A stretch of DNA of 64,000 bases from Vibrio alfacsensis (GCF_003544875.1 NZ_CP032093.1:930001-994000); one strand, 5' to 3'. Counted from the first letter of the stretch, positions 20,146-31,452 are shown. The notes: generated from the sequence alone by a model not told the origin. Made by a program: numbers and translations.

Positions 20146-21279
20146 ATGAAAATTATTGTTGATGAAAACATGCCGTACGCTGAAGAACTTTTCAGCCAAC
20201 TCGGGGAAGTGATCTTAAAACCGGGCCGTACCCTTACTTCTGATGACTTAGTGGATGCTGATGCCCTGATGATTCGCTCTGTCACTAAAGTAAATGCAGA
20301 GCTGATCAGCAAAGCCAACAAGCTTAAGTTTGTTGGTACGGCAACGGCCGGTATGGATCATGTCGATCAGGCTCTTTTGAAAGAGAGAGACATTTTCTTC
20401 ACCGCAGCGCCAGGTTGTAACAAAGTAGGTGTCGCAGAATACGTATTCAGCGTCATGATGGTTCTAGCACAGCAGCAAGGTTTCTCTGTCTTTGATAAAA
20501 CCGTTGGCATTGTTGGAGCAGGCCAAGTGGGAAGCTACCTTGAAAAATGCTTGAAAGGCATGGGCATTAACGTGCTTATCAACGACCCATTCAAACAAGC
20601 AGAAGGTGATTCTCGTAGCTTCACACCACTACAAGAGCTCATTGAAACGTCAGATATTATCACGTTGCATACTCCAATCACTAAAGAGGGGCCGAATCCA
20701 ACGCATCATTTGATTGATGAAACGGTGCTAAATGGTCTTCGTAGCGATCAAATTCTTATCAATGCAGCACGCGGTCCGGTTGTTGATAACCAAGCGCTGA
20801 AGCAACGTTTACTGAAAAACGATGGTTTTACTGCCGCATTAGATGTATTTGAATTTGAACCAGAGGTTGATATGGAGCTTCTGCCTCTGCTAGCATTCGC
20901 AACCCCTCACGTTGCAGGCTATGGTCTGGAAGGGAAAGCTCGTGGTACGACAATGGTTTTCAACAGCTACTGTGAGTTTCTAAATAACGAATTACATGCG
21001 CATGCCAGCGATTTACTGCCAACCGCGCCTGTCCCTACTATGGTTTTGGACAGAGCATGGGATGAAGCAACGCTGCACAACATCACACAGTTGATCTATG
21101 ATGTGCGTAAAGATGACGCGCTTTTCCGTCGTGAAATCAGTAAGCCAGGCTCTTTTGACCTGATGCGTAAAAATTACTGGGATCGCCGTGAATACAGTGC
21201 TGTCACGCTAGTGGGTACAGAAACATGCAATCTTGCTCCATTAGCAGAATTAGGTTTTCAGGTTGAGGTAAGTCAATGA
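20146..21279 (+). CDS. pdxB: Erythronate-4-phosphate dehydrogenase PdxB
   Basis: PdxB oxidises 4-phosphoerythronate in the DXP-dependent pathway to pyridoxal phosphate. The 377-residue protein is a D-2-hydroxyacid dehydrogenase: NAD-binding [16 protein letters not shown] near residue 120, the catalytic ARGPVVD and [16 protein letters not shown] segments, and the PdxB-specific C-terminal dimerisation domain. It overlaps the next gene by four bases (ATGA), so asd is translationally coupled. Confidence 0.96.
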   Translation: MKIIVDENMPYAEELFSQLGEVILKPGRTLTSDDLVDADALMIRSVTKVNAELISKANKLKFVGTATAGMDHVDQALLKERDIFFTAAPGCNKVGVAEYVFSVMMVLAQQQGFSVFDKTVGIVGAGQVGSYLEKCLKGMGINVLINDPFKQAEGDSRSFTPLQELIETSDIITLHTPITKEGPNPTHHLIDETVLNGLRSDQILINAARGPVVDNQALKQRLLKNDGFTAALDVFEFEPEVDMELLPLLAFATPHVAGYGLEGKARGTTMVFNSYCEFLNNELHAHASDLLPTAPVPTMVLDRAWDEATLHNITQLIYDVRKDDALFRREISKPGSFDLMRKNYWDRREYSAVTLVGTETCNLAPLAELGFQVEVSQ

Positions 21280-22289
21280 GCCAACAATACAATGTTGCCG
21301 TATTAGGTGCGACCGGCGCGGTCGGTGAAACAATTTTGGAAGTGCTTCAAGAGCGCAAATTTCCTGTAGGTGAAATCTTCCTGTTGGCAAGTGAGCGCAG
21401 CGAGGGTAAGACTTACCGCTTCAACGGTAAAACCATCCGTATCCAGAACGTGGAAGAGTTTGATTGGTCTCAAGCACACATTGCGCTTTTCTCAGCGGGC
21501 GGAGAGCTATCAGCAAAATGGGCGCCAATTGCGGCAGACGAGGGCGTTATTGTTATCGACAACACCTCTCACTTCCGTTACGAGTACGATATTCCTTTGG
21601 TTGTGCCAGAAGTCAACCCAGAAGCTATTGCTGAGTTTCGTAACCGCAATATCATTGCGAACCCGAACTGTTCAACCATCCAAATGCTGGTGGCGCTAAA
21701 ACCGATTCATGATGCGGTAGGTATTGAACGTATTAACGTTTCAACTTACCAATCGGTATCTGGTGCAGGCAAAGGTGGTATTGATGAGCTGGCAGGTCAA
21801 ACAGCGAAGCTACTGAACGGTATTCCTGCAGATAAGAAGCAATTCTCACAACAGATCGCGTTTAACTGTATTCCACAAATCGATCAGATGATGGAAAACG
21901 GCTACACCAAAGAAGAAATGAAAATGGTGTGGGAGACGCAAAAAATTCTTAACGACCCATCAATTACTGTGAACCCAACTTGTGTTCGAGTGCCAGTATT
22001 CTATGGTCATGCAGAAGCGGTTCATGTAGAAACGCGTGCTCCGATCGATGCGCAAGAAGTGATTAATCTGCTTGAGCAAACTGAGGGCGTTGAAGTGTTC
22101 CACGGTGAAGACTTCCCGACACAGGTTCGTGATGCAGGTGGCAAAGATCATGTGATGGTCGGCCGCATCCGTAACGACATTAGCCATCACAGTGGTGTGA
22201 ATTTATGGGTTGTTGCGGATAACGTGCGTAAAGGTGCGGCAACGAATGCGGTACAAATTGCAGAATTGTTGATTCGTGATTATTACTAA
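21276..22289 (+). CDS. asd: Aspartate-semialdehyde dehydrogenase (short, second class)
   Basis: This enzyme reduces beta-aspartyl phosphate to aspartate semialdehyde for lysine, threonine, methionine and cell-wall diaminopimelate. The 337-residue protein has the NADP motif [13 protein letters not shown] and the active-site Cys132 in NPNCSTIQM. It also has the [16 protein letters not shown] segment (here [13 protein letters not shown]). It occupies the place of E. coli usg but keeps the catalytic cysteine, so it should be active. Vibrio genomes typically also carry a longer asd elsewhere, so this may be one of two isozymes. It overlaps pdxB by four bases. Confidence 0.93.
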   Translation: MSQQYNVAVLGATGAVGETILEVLQERKFPVGEIFLLASERSEGKTYRFNGKTIRIQNVEEFDWSQAHIALFSAGGELSAKWAPIAADEGVIVIDNTSHFRYEYDIPLVVPEVNPEAIAEFRNRNIIANPNCSTIQMLVALKPIHDAVGIERINVSTYQSVSGAGKGGIDELAGQTAKLLNGIPADKKQFSQQIAFNCIPQIDQMMENGYTKEEMKMVWETQKILNDPSITVNPTCVRVPVFYGHAEAVHVETRAPIDAQEVINLLEQTEGVEVFHGEDFPTQVRDAGGKDHVMVGRIRNDISHHSGVNLWVVADNVRKGAATNAVQIAELLIRDYY

Positions 22290-22311
22290 GTAGTGTTTGC
22301 TTTTTCATTCA

Positions 22312-22338
22312 AGGCCTCGCATTAAGCGGGGCTTTTTT
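22312..22338 (+). terminator. Terminator after pdxB-asd
   Basis: The stem GCCTCGC/GCGGGGC, with one G-U pair, is followed by six T residues. Confidence 0.85.
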
Positions 22339-22488
22339 GTACGAACGGAGCAAATTTGTGTGAGATTAGTACGAATATGGTGAGAGCCACACATTTTTTA
22401 TCCTCAAAGCTATAGTTTTGCGTGCTATATCCGATATATTTAACCGATCACCATTTCAAATTGTTACTAGCACCAAACTGAGCCTTCT

Positions 22489-25400
22489 ATGCGTCAAAAT
22501 TATAAGCGTTTATTAGCAACTCTCGTTCTAATCAGCGCTACTCAGACATCGTCAGTGGTTCAAGCCGAAAGAATTCGACTTGTAGGGCCCTCTGGTGAAG
22601 TACAAACATCTCCAAGCTATGCTGAGGAGATTGAAGAGCGCTACCAACGCCTCCTGAAAATGACCAGCCATCGCGCTTTTTTGGTCCAACAGATGGAAAC
22701 GAGACTCTATGGTCTATCGCTTCTCAATTGCGACCGTCTCGTCAGGTTTCTGTACAGCAAACGCTACTTGCCATTTATCGAATTAACCCTCAAGCGTTTG
22801 AAAATCAAAATATCCACGAGCTTATTCCTGGAAGTCGTTTACGTGTCCCATCTTTAGATCAGGTGCAGAGCGCGACCACCGCACAAGCGGTCGCGATCAT
22901 GAAAGCGCATGAAGCTAAGTTGGCTCAAGCCAAAACGAAGCCACTACAACCTAAACCAAAAGCGGAACAACCGAAGCCAGTTGTCTCGCCTCCTAAGCCG
23001 GTTGTTTCAGCTCCTAAGCCTAAAACTCCAACTCAGACTGTCGTTAAACCGCAAGCGAAACCTGAAGCGAAATCGCTAGATAGCTTAAGTGCACCTGCTG
23101 AGACAGTTAAGCCGATTCCGGTGGCCAATACCTCTCCAGAGGGGCAAAAACAGGTCTCGGCTCTTAAAGACAAGCTCGAAGTATCACAAAGTGAAATGGA
23201 GTCTTTAGAAGAAAAGAATCACCGTTTGCGTTTGATGCTGTCTGAAGTTCAGAATGAAGTTGAGAGTCTAAAGAACGAACTGAATGATGAAGAGCGCATT
23301 CGTACCGAAGTCGAGAAACTGCTTGAGGAAGAAAGGCAGCGCATCGCAGAGCAACAGCGCTTGCAGCCAAGCACCATGGACAAAATCTTGTCAAATGGAT
23401 GGCTTGTTGGTCTTGCTGCCCTAATTCCAGGTGCGTTGATCGCCTTGCTCATTGTCATGTTAATGGGCCGTCGTAATAACGCGAAAGAAGAAGAGGCACA
23501 AGCGCAAGCTGAACAAGCACCGCAAAGCCTAGACCCTATGGCGGCGCCAATAGGTTTAGCGGCTGCGGAAGAGCTAGAAGAAGAGCTTAGCCTAGATGAC
23601 GACTTATTCGGTGATGATGCGACAGAGAACCTGTTCGACCAGGAAGAGGAACAAAAACAAGACGATGTCTTTGGCAATCTTGATGAGGAAGATCTTGATT
23701 TCAACCTTGAAGGGGATGATGGTGATGATCCATTCGCAAGTATTGATGATGACGGCGATTTAGATGTTGGTTTTGATGAGTTTGATTCATCAAGCAATGG
23801 TATAAAAGTTAATGGTGATGAAAAAGCACTCGGTCTCGAAGAGATGGAACGTGCACTTGATGAAGTTTCACCAGAACTAGACATTGAACTTGGCGGCGAA
23901 GATTCAGACTTTGATTTGTCTGATGAAGACGAGGACGACGATCCATTTGCCGATTTGTTATCGGGTGATGATGTGAAAGAATCACTTGAAAACGATACGG
24001 TCGATCAAGCCATGCTTGATGATTTGTTTGCTGAGTATGCGACGGAAGACCTCGATCTTGATGTTGAGGGGCAATCTTCCTCAACAGAATCATTTGAGCA
24101 AACCGCTTCTTTGGATGACGCTTCAGATGACGACATCGATAAATTGCTGGCTGAATACCAACCATCAGAAAGCTCAGAATCTGATGATGATGTGTTTGAA
24201 GAGTTGGCATCGCTATCAGGCCTATCGGATACGGACTCAAGCGAAGAAGATGAGTCTGCTCTGCTGGATGAGTTGCTCGGTGAAGACGATGGCGCGTCTC
24301 TAGATGGATTGGATCCGTTAGAAGAGCTAGAAGATATTTCAGGCTTGAATGAAGAACCGTCCATTGATGAAGACAGCACAGAGTTACTTGATGAGTTGAT
24401 CGGTTTTGATGATGAAGATTCATCAGACGACGACTTTGATCCACTGAATGAATTAGAGAAGCTGTCTGGTTTTGAAAGTGACGATGAACTGGAAGACATC
24501 GGCGAAGACAGTGTTGACTTATTAGACGAACTTCTGAGCAACGATTCTTCCGAAGAAACGCAAAGCGAAACCGACGGAGGCATCGATCCTTTTGATGACT
24601 TGATTCGTGAAGATGATGAGCCTAAGCAATCAGAACAATTAGAACAGTCAGAGCAACCTGAGCACACAGAAAATTCACTAAGTGATGACGAACTTCTTGC
24701 ATCACTCGGTTTTGACAACCCAGAGTCAACAACGGAAGTAGAAGAAGCGCAAAAATCACCACCTCAATCTCCAGGAGGGGCTGAAACTTCGGCGGATCTT
24801 GAAGATGAAAAAGCGGCGCTTGGTCTAGATTCAGGTTTGGATATTGATGCGCTGTTAAGCGACAACCAACCGGTGATAGATGAGCAATCTGAGGTTGATG
24901 AGCAAGCGCAGGAAGAGCTGCCAAGTGCAGAAGTTGGACGTGCAGAGTCGAATGACGATCTTGATAGTGATGATTTCTTGTCTGAGCTTGAAGATATAGC
25001 TCCTCAGCATGAATCTTTGGTAGCGGAGCCAGACACTCGTGATTCTGAGCGAGAACCTGAATCCGATTTTGAACCAGAGTTTGATGCGTCTTTAGCGCAA
25101 AACGAAGACGGCCTCATCGAAAATGTTGATGCATCGGATGCTGAGTCAGAAGAAGTCACTGAATCACGTCAAACGGAAGATGATGTAGAAACAAAGTCTG
25201 AGGCAGCACAAGAACCTGCATTTACTCCGACGCCAAATACGGTTGAAAATGAATTTGGTATCCCTCAAGAAGAAGATTGGTTAGTTGATGAGATTGAGCC
25301 TGAGAGCAAAATCGAACAAGAGCCAACTGCGGCAAGCTCGAACGAATCGAAGCCGACTGAGGATGAAGCGTTTGATTTCGATGAGCTGAATTTACCAGAG

Positions 25401-26909
25401 TTCACCGAAGACGATGCTCGCGCATCAATGGCGGATGAGCCTGCGCTAGCCGCTTCAGAAATAGCAGAGCCTCAAGTTTCAGTTGAAAGCACAGCAGACG
25501 AAGACGATTTCGATCTTGAAGATTGGGATTTACCAGAATTCAGTGAAGAAGATGCGCTTGCATCAATGTCTGAAGAACCTGCGCTCACGGCATCTGAAAT
25601 GACAGAGCCTCAAGCACCAGTTGAAAGCGCAGCAGACGAAGACGAGTTCGATCTTGAAGACTTGGATTTACCAGAGTTCACCGAAGACGATGCGCACGCA
25701 TCAATGTCTGAAGAACCTGCGCTTGCGGCGTCTGAAATGGCAGAGCCTCAAGCACCAGTTGAAAGCGCAGCAGACGAAGATGAGTTCGATCTTGAAAGCT
25801 TGGATTTACCAGAGTTCACCGAAGACGACGTTCGCGCATCAATGTCTGAAGAACCTGCGCTTGCGGCGTCTGAAATGGCAGAGCCTCAAGTTCCAGTTGA
25901 CAGCGCAGCAGACGAAGAAGAGTTCGATCTTGAAGATTGGGACCTACCAGAGTTCAGTGAAGAAGATGCGCTTGCTTCAATGGCAGAAGAGCCAGCGCTA
26001 GCCGCGTCAGAAAGGGCTGAACCTCAAGCGCCAGTTGACAGCACAGCAGACGAAGACGAGTTCGATCTTGAAGATTGGGATTTACCAGAGTTCAATGAAG
26101 AGGATGCGTTAGCCTCCCTCACTGACCAAGATGTAAAGGCAGAAGCAGAAGAACCTTTGACTGCGGCAGAGCCACTCATGAGCTCTCAACCTGTTATTCA
26201 AGCTGATAACGATCATGACGCGTTGTTTGACATGTTTGCTCAACCTGAAGCGTTTAGTGCAGAGGTTGATTCTAAACTAACGAATGACGACGCAGACGCA
26301 ACCTTGAGTGACTTCGAAGAGTCGGCAATGGCAAATCTTTTATCAGAGGATGCTGAGTCGGAAGTTTTCGAAGGTAAGCTAGACAGCGATACGATCGCCA
26401 GTGCGGGTATGGATTTTGAAGCTATGCTCGATGTTGGTGATGACTGGGATGGCTTTAAATTACCGTCCAATAATGCAGTATCGGCAGAAGAGTTTCCGGA
26501 AGATCAGCGAGATGTGTGGGGCTCTGCTGAAGCGTTAGCACAACCACAGATCGCGCAAGAAAACTGGGCAGAACAAGATGATCTTACCGACTTTGATCCA
26601 AAGAAAAATCAGTTCATGACCATTGATGAGCTAATGGCTCAAGTGGATCAAGATAGTGGGGATTTTGAAGAGCAAGATCTTAAACTTGATGTTGGTCTAA
26701 ATGAATTTCCTGATGTGATTGGGGATATCGGTGACTTTGATGTTGATAATAATGCTGAAGCCGCAGGTAAGCTGGACTTAGCAAAGATCTACCTTGAAAT
26801 GAATGATCCGCAAGGTGCGATTAAGTTGTTAGAAGAGGCCATTGTCTACGGTGAAGATGATATTCGACGAGAAGCTAAGCGCCTCATCGATTCCATCCAC
26901 GGTCGATAA
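22489..26909 (+). CDS. fimV: FimV/HubP-like polar landmark protein, frameshifted near its N-terminus
   Basis: FimV/HubP is an inner-membrane protein that organises the cell pole, including pili, flagella and chemotaxis arrays. The signal peptide and first residues read from 22489 (MRQNYKRLLATL to QAERIRLVGPSGEVQ). At about 22653 the homologous frame switches by -1 to PENDQPSRFFGPTDGNETLW, then VSVQQTLLAIYRINPQAFENQ, a LysM-like segment. The rest runs intact to 26909. It contains a Pro/Lys-rich linker, a coiled coil, a membrane helix (GWLVGLAALIPGALIALLIV), a very acidic repetitive cytoplasmic region and a C-terminal FimV domain (KLDLAKIYLEMNDPQGAIKLL). Adding one C to CTCCTG restores the frame. 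Read literally, the second frame starts at 22728, without the signal peptide. Confidence 0.9.
25361..26122 (+). repeat. Six in-frame 138-bp tandem repeats in fimV
   Basis: The TTTACCAG anchor (CCTACCAG in the fifth copy) recurs at 25391, 25529, 25667, 25805, 25943 and 26081, exactly 138 bases apart. Each unit encodes 46 residues of the pattern FDLEDWDLPEFSEEDALASM, then EEPALAASEMAEPQAPV. The middle copies are almost identical, which implies recent duplication or gene conversion and makes copy number likely to vary. Confidence 0.95.
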
Positions 26910-26912
26910 ATA

Positions 26913-26944
26913 AAAAATGGGCAGCAAATGTTGCCCATTTTTGT
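26913..26944 (+). terminator. Terminator after fimV
   Basis: The stem AAATGGGCA/TGCCCATTT is followed by TTTG. It separates fimV from truA. Confidence 0.85.
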
Positions 26945-27035
26945 ATCTGTCATGTCAGTCATATGGGCTGAAACTAGCAACGAGAGGTGACTTAGGTATA
27001 TACTTCCCGCCCCATTTTAGAGTCCGAAGGTTAAA

Positions 27036-27830
27036 ATGAGAATCGCATTAGGTATCGAGTATAACGGTACAAACTACTTTGGCTGGCAGCGCCAACGAGA
27101 AGTGAAAAGTGTCCAAGAAGAGCTCGAGAAAGCCCTCTCTATCGTAGCGAATCATCCAGTAGAAGTTCAGTGCGCAGGTCGTACAGATGCTGGAGTGCAT
27201 GGCACAGGTCAGGTTGTCCACTTTGACACAAACGTGAGTCGAAAAATGGTGGCTTGGACCATGGGCGCTAATGCCAATATGCCGAGTGACATTGCAGTGC
27301 GTTGGGCCGCAGAAGTTTCGGATGATTTCCATGCTCGATTCTCAGCGACAGCGCGCCGTTACCGCTACATCATTTTCAATCACGCATTACGTCCTGGCAT
27401 CTTAAATTCAGGTGTCAGCCACTATCATGGTGAGTTGGATGAGAAAAAAATGCATGAAGCAGGGCAGTACCTGCTCGGTGAAAATGACTTCAGCTCGTTC
27501 CGTGCGGCACATTGCCAATCATTGAGTCCATTTCGCAATATGATGCATTTAAACGTGACTCGACATGGTGATTATGTGGTGATTGATATCAAGGCGAATG
27601 CTTTTGTTCACCATATGGTACGTAACATTACGGGTAGCTTGATTAAAGTGGGGCGTGGTGAAGAAAAACCTGAGTGGATTAAGCAACTGCTTGATGCGAA
27701 AAATCGTACGTTAGCAGGCGCAACCGCAAAAGCTGAGGGTTTGTATTTGGTTGATGTCGACTACCCAGAAGAATTTGGATTACCACAAGTGCCGATCGGT
27801 CCGCTATTTTTACCAGATAATTTGAACTAA
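27036..27830 (+). CDS. truA: tRNA pseudouridine(38-40) synthase TruA
   Basis: TruA converts uridines 38-40 of the tRNA anticodon arm to pseudouridine. The 264-residue protein has the catalytic Asp51 in GRTDAGVHG, the YRYIIFNH segment, and [17 protein letters not shown] near the C-terminus. The start follows a CGAAGG site. The dedA gene that separates truA and accD in E. coli is absent here. Confidence 0.96.
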   Translation: MRIALGIEYNGTNYFGWQRQREVKSVQEELEKALSIVANHPVEVQCAGRTDAGVHGTGQVVHFDTNVSRKMVAWTMGANANMPSDIAVRWAAEVSDDFHARFSATARRYRYIIFNHALRPGILNSGVSHYHGELDEKKMHEAGQYLLGENDFSSFRAAHCQSLSPFRNMMHLNVTRHGDYVVIDIKANAFVHHMVRNITGSLIKVGRGEEKPEWIKQLLDAKNRTLAGATAKAEGLYLVDVDYPEEFGLPQVPIGPLFLPDNLN

Positions 27831-28023
27831 GTTTGCGACTTTGTTTCAAAATATCGGTACGTTAGGCGTAATTAATAGAAAAACAATGCGTTGTGAATGG
27901 TAGCAAAATAGGTACAACCAGTTTTTATCTACAGTCGCAGCAAGATATGTTTTAATCCATCTGTAATATTCCGAATTTATATCTTTCGCAATGAAGCGGA
28001 AGAATTGAAAGAAAAGGTCTTCC

Positions 28024-28950
28024 ATGAGTTGGCTTGAAAAGATTTTAGAAAAAAGCAACCTTGTTAGTTCACGCAAAGCTTCTATTCCTGAAGGCGTGTG
28101 GACGAAATGTACCTCTTGTGAGCAGGTTCTATACCATGCAGAACTAGAGCGTAATTTAGAAGTTTGTCCGAAGTGTAATCATCACATGCGCATGAAAGCG
28201 CGCCGTCGTCTGGAAACATTCTTAGATGAGGGTGATCGTGTTGAGCTTGGTACAGAGTTTGAACCGCAAGATAAACTTAAATTCAAAGATTCAAAGCGTT
28301 ACAAAGAGCGTATTTCTGCTGCACAAAAGAGCAGTGGAGAGAAAGATGCCTTAGTAGTCATGCAAGGTGAATTGCTTGGTATGCCGCTAGTCGCGTGTGC
28401 GTTTGAATTCTCATTTATGGGCGGTTCAATGGGTTCAGTTGTCGGTGCTCGCTTTGTTAAAGCGGTTGAAGCGGCAATTGAAAACAACTGCGCGCTTGTT
28501 TGTTTCTCAGCAAGTGGCGGTGCTCGTATGCAAGAGGCACTGATGTCTCTAATGCAAATGGCGAAAACCAGTGCGGCACTTGAACGATTATCAGAAAAAG
28601 GCCTGCCATTTATTTCTGTTCTAACTGACCCAACTATGGGCGGTGTATCGGCAAGTTTGGCAATGCTAGGTGACATCAATATTGGTGAACCTAAAGCGTT
28701 GATCGGTTTTGCTGGTCGTCGCGTTATCGAGCAGACAGTGCGTGAAGATCTTCCAGAGGGTTTCCAGCGTAGTGAATTCCTGCTAGATCACGGAGCGATT
28801 GATATGATCGTTGACCGTCGTGAAATGCGCCAACGTGTGGGTGGTTTAGTGGCTAAGCTAACTAACCATAAGTCGCCAATGGTGGTTTCGGTTAACGAAT
28901 CTCCAAATGAAGAACCATATTCTGTACCAGAAGCGGACGAAAAAGGGTAA
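28024..28950 (+). CDS. accD: Acetyl-CoA carboxylase carboxyltransferase subunit beta
   Basis: AccD pairs with AccA to transfer the carboxyl group from carboxybiotin to acetyl-CoA, making malonyl-CoA. The 308-residue protein has the N-terminal zinc ribbon (CTSC, then CPKC about 20 residues later) and the crotonase-like core with [33 protein letters not shown] and [11 protein letters not shown]. It lies upstream of folC with 45 bases between, as in E. coli. Confidence 0.97.
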   Translation: MSWLEKILEKSNLVSSRKASIPEGVWTKCTSCEQVLYHAELERNLEVCPKCNHHMRMKARRRLETFLDEGDRVELGTEFEPQDKLKFKDSKRYKERISAAQKSSGEKDALVVMQGELLGMPLVACAFEFSFMGGSMGSVVGARFVKAVEAAIENNCALVCFSASGGARMQEALMSLMQMAKTSAALERLSEKGLPFISVLTDPTMGGVSASLAMLGDINIGEPKALIGFAGRRVIEQTVREDLPEGFQRSEFLLDHGAIDMIVDRREMRQRVGGLVAKLTNHKSPMVVSVNESPNEEPYSVPEADEKG

Positions 28951-28995
28951 AGTAGCAACTAACATAAAACCAAAGAAATTAATGGTTAAAGTTAG

Positions 28996-30258
28996 ATGAC
29001 CCAAAACTCTATTCCTCAAGCCACATCCTCTCTAGCGATGTGGCTTGATTATTTAACAAATCTCCACACTTCAGCAATCGACCTTGGCTTAGACCGCGTT
29101 CAAGCGGTAGCACAAAAGGCGAACCTCACCAAACCAGCTCCTACTGTGATTACTGTTGCCGGCACCAATGGTAAGGGCTCAACATGTGCGTTAATGGAAG
29201 CGATTCTACTCGATGCAGGCTACTCAGTCGGTGTTTACAGTTCTCCACACCTAATTCGATACAACGAGCGTGTTCGCATTAACGGTGTAGACGCTGAAGA
29301 CAAGAAACACTGTGAAGCATTCGACTATGTTGAGCAGCAACGCGGCGAAATCAGTCTTAGCTTGTTTGAATTCGGCACACTTGCTGCACTTCGTATTTTC
29401 CAAGTTGAGAACGTCGATGTAGTTCTGTTAGAAGTTGGCCTAGGGGGGCGTTTAGATGCGACCAACGTGGTGGATCACGATGTCTCAGTGATTACGAGCT
29501 TGGCTATCGACCATGTTGACTGGTTAGGTGACGACATCAATGTCATTGGTTTTGAAAAAGCCGGTATTTACCGTGCAGGCAAGCCCGCTATATGTGGTCA
29601 GCCAATGCCGCCAGCAACGGTTGCTGCGCATGCAGATGATATCAAAGCGGAGTTTTTCCAAGTTGGCATTCAGTTCGATTACCAATTGACAGAGAAAGGT
29701 TGGAAGTGGAGCAGTGGCGCATTTGATTTAGCGGATCTGCCGGTTCCGGCTCTTCCATTGCCTAATGCAGCAACTGCTCTGATGGCATTAGGGGCGTCAG
29801 AATTGCAAATCACTGATATTAACATTGTTAATGGCTTGAATAATGCTCGCCTAGCTGGCCGAATGCAGGTTCTGCAAACGGGGCTAGAAATCGTGCTTGA
29901 TGTGGCACATAACCCACACTCAGCAGAGTATCTTGTTGAGAGAGTGAAACACCAATACAAGGATAAGAATATCCATGTCGTGGTGGCGATGTTGCACGAC
30001 AAAGACATTAAGGCGACGATTGAAGCACTAACCCCAATCGCAACGCAATGGTACCCTGCATCGCTTACCGGCCCGCGTGCCGCAACAGCCGATGAGTTGT
30101 GCCAGCATTTACCTCAGGGACAAATTCAGTTCCAAACACCAGTAGACGCATTTGAGGCGGCGACAAATAACGCAGCGAAAGATGATGTCATTTTAGTGGT
30201 TGGTTCTTTCCATACTGTCGGTGAGGTATTGGAGCATTGGCAATCAAATAATGAGTAA
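28996..30258 (+). CDS. folC: Bifunctional dihydrofolate/folylpolyglutamate synthase
   Basis: FolC adds glutamate to dihydropteroate and extends folate polyglutamate tails. The 420-residue protein is a Mur-ligase relative. It has the ATP P-loop VAGTNGKGSTCAL, the YSSPHLIRYNERVRING segment, VGLGGRLDATNVVD and the C-terminal DVAHNPHSAEYL motif. It is followed after 14 bases by dedD, in the standard accD-folC-dedD-cvpA-purF order. Confidence 0.97.
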   Translation: MTQNSIPQATSSLAMWLDYLTNLHTSAIDLGLDRVQAVAQKANLTKPAPTVITVAGTNGKGSTCALMEAILLDAGYSVGVYSSPHLIRYNERVRINGVDAEDKKHCEAFDYVEQQRGEISLSLFEFGTLAALRIFQVENVDVVLLEVGLGGRLDATNVVDHDVSVITSLAIDHVDWLGDDINVIGFEKAGIYRAGKPAICGQPMPPATVAAHADDIKAEFFQVGIQFDYQLTEKGWKWSSGAFDLADLPVPALPLPNAATALMALGASELQITDINIVNGLNNARLAGRMQVLQTGLEIVLDVAHNPHSAEYLVERVKHQYKDKNIHVVVAMLHDKDIKATIEALTPIATQWYPASLTGPRAATADELCQHLPQGQIQFQTPVDAFEAATNNAAKDDVILVVGSFHTVGEVLEHWQSNNE

Positions 30259-30272
30259 TCAAAGGTAATTTG

Positions 30273-30863
30273 ATGGCAAGTAAATTCCAAAGTCGTTTAG
30301 TCGGCACCATCATCTTGGTCGCAGTGGGGGTCATTGTGCTCCCTGATGTTCTAGATGGTAAGAAACTGCACTATAAAGAAGAATTTGCCAGCATTCCTAT
30401 CAAACCTGAGCTTGATAGTGATGTGGAAAATTTTGAAATACTAGAACCGGTGGAGGACGATATCACTCTGCCAGAGTCTCCGGTCTCTGCGACAGTGGAT
30501 GAATCAGAAGATTCGACTATTGCTGTTTCTGACTCAAAGCCGGAAGTATCCACTCAGCCAAAAGAAGCAAGCCAACCTGAACAAGTGGAAGTGGCTGTTC
30601 GTCCGGTTGAAGAAAAAAATCAATATGAAGATTCGGCCTGGATCATTCAGTTGATGGCATTGAAAAACCATGAGAATGCAGTTGCATTAGTAGAGGATTT
30701 ACAGAAGCGTGGCTATCAAGCTCATGTGAAAAAGAAAATACTTTTACTCGAGTAATTGTTGGTCCTGATGTGTCAAAAGTAAACTTGAACGACAGGTCAA
30801 GGAATTACAAAAATTACAGGCTCAAAAGGTCAATTGCTTAAATTTAAGCCATTAAATCCATAA
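30273..30863 (+). pseudogene. dedD: DedD, SPOR-domain division protein, C-terminus broken by three single-base losses
   Basis: DedD is an inner-membrane protein that binds septal peptidoglycan through a C-terminal SPOR domain. The frame starts at the ATG at 30273 with one membrane helix (VGTIILVAVGVIVLP) and a Glu/Pro-rich linker. The SPOR domain then begins (WIIQLMALKNHENAVALVE). As given, translation stops at 30755. Adding one A to each of the runs 30829-30833, 30775-30778 and 30824-30827 restores NTFTRVIVGPDVSKSKLER and the end GQLLKFKPLNP, with a stop at 30861-30863. Three identical-type errors within 100 bases indicate base-calling error rather than decay. Confidence 0.88.
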
Positions 30864-30877
30864 GAAAACGTTTGCGT
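30862..30877 (+). promoter_or_regulatory. PurR operator of the cvpA-purF operon
   Basis: AAGAAAACGTTTGCGT reads ACGCAAACGTTTTCTT on the other strand, matching the PurR consensus ACGCAAACG-TT-CGT at nearly all positions. It overlaps the restored dedD stop codon and precedes cvpA by about 50 bases. It predicts repression by PurR with hypoxanthine or guanine. Confidence 0.85.
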
Positions 30878-30924
30878 CAGCATTTTTTCTGTTAAAATGC
30901 GCGCCAACTTAAGATGAAGAAAAC

Positions 30925-31419
30925 ATGAATTGGTTAGATTTTGTCATTTTAGGTGTGATCGGATTTTCAGCTCTGATCAGTTTAGTTCGCGGTTTTACTA
31001 AAGAAGCTTTGTCTTTGGTGATTTGGTTCGGAGCATTTTTTATCTCCAGTAATTACTACGCCAAATTGGCGGTGTATTTTACCAACATCGAAGATGACAT
31101 GTTTCGAAACGGAGCCGCAATTGCGGCGTTATTCGTCGCAACCTTAGTGGTTGGTGCAGTGGTGAATTACGTCATTGGTCAACTGGTACAAAAAACAGGG
31201 CTATCAGGTACTGACCGAATTCTCGGTGTTGTGTTTGGTGGTTTACGCGGAGTACTGATTGTTTCTGCGTTGCTGTTTTTTATGGATGCGTTTACTGCAT
31301 TCCCAAGCTCGGATTGGTGGAAAGAATCACAGTTGGTCCCTGAGTTCAGCCGTATCATTGCCCCATTCTTCGAGCACTTACAAGCAACATCAAGTTTTTT
31401 GTCTGGCACTATTAAGTAG
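30925..31419 (+). CDS. cvpA: CvpA family inner-membrane protein
   Basis: CvpA is a 164-residue inner-membrane protein with four predicted hydrophobic segments. It was first known for colicin V production and is linked to envelope homeostasis. The N-terminus MNWLDFVILGVIGFSALISL and the central GLSGTDRILGVVFGGLRG motif are typical of the family. It precedes purF by 33 bases under the PurR box, as in enteric bacteria. Confidence 0.94.
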   Translation: MNWLDFVILGVIGFSALISLVRGFTKEALSLVIWFGAFFISSNYYAKLAVYFTNIEDDMFRNGAAIAALFVATLVVGAVVNYVIGQLVQKTGLSGTDRILGVVFGGLRGVLIVSALLFFMDAFTAFPSSDWWKESQLVPEFSRIIAPFFEHLQATSSFLSGTIK

Positions 31420-31452
31420 TGCCAGCTACTGTCGCAAATCGAGGATCAGGAC

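Noticed and set aside
22677..22683. U UUU UUG heptamer as a programmed frameshift for fimV
   Set aside because: Homology in the second frame already begins upstream (PENDQPSR), so the true switch is at 22653 and the heptamer is probably chance. Kept only as a possible rescue in the finding.
23809..24924. Several long minus-strand open frames opposite fimV
   Set aside because: They mirror the biased acidic codons of fimV, are low complexity (Ser or His/Gln-rich), and have no start signals or family match.
25361..26122. Repeats as a CRISPR array
   Set aside because: The period is 138 bases, in frame and coding, with no unique spacers between short palindromic repeats.
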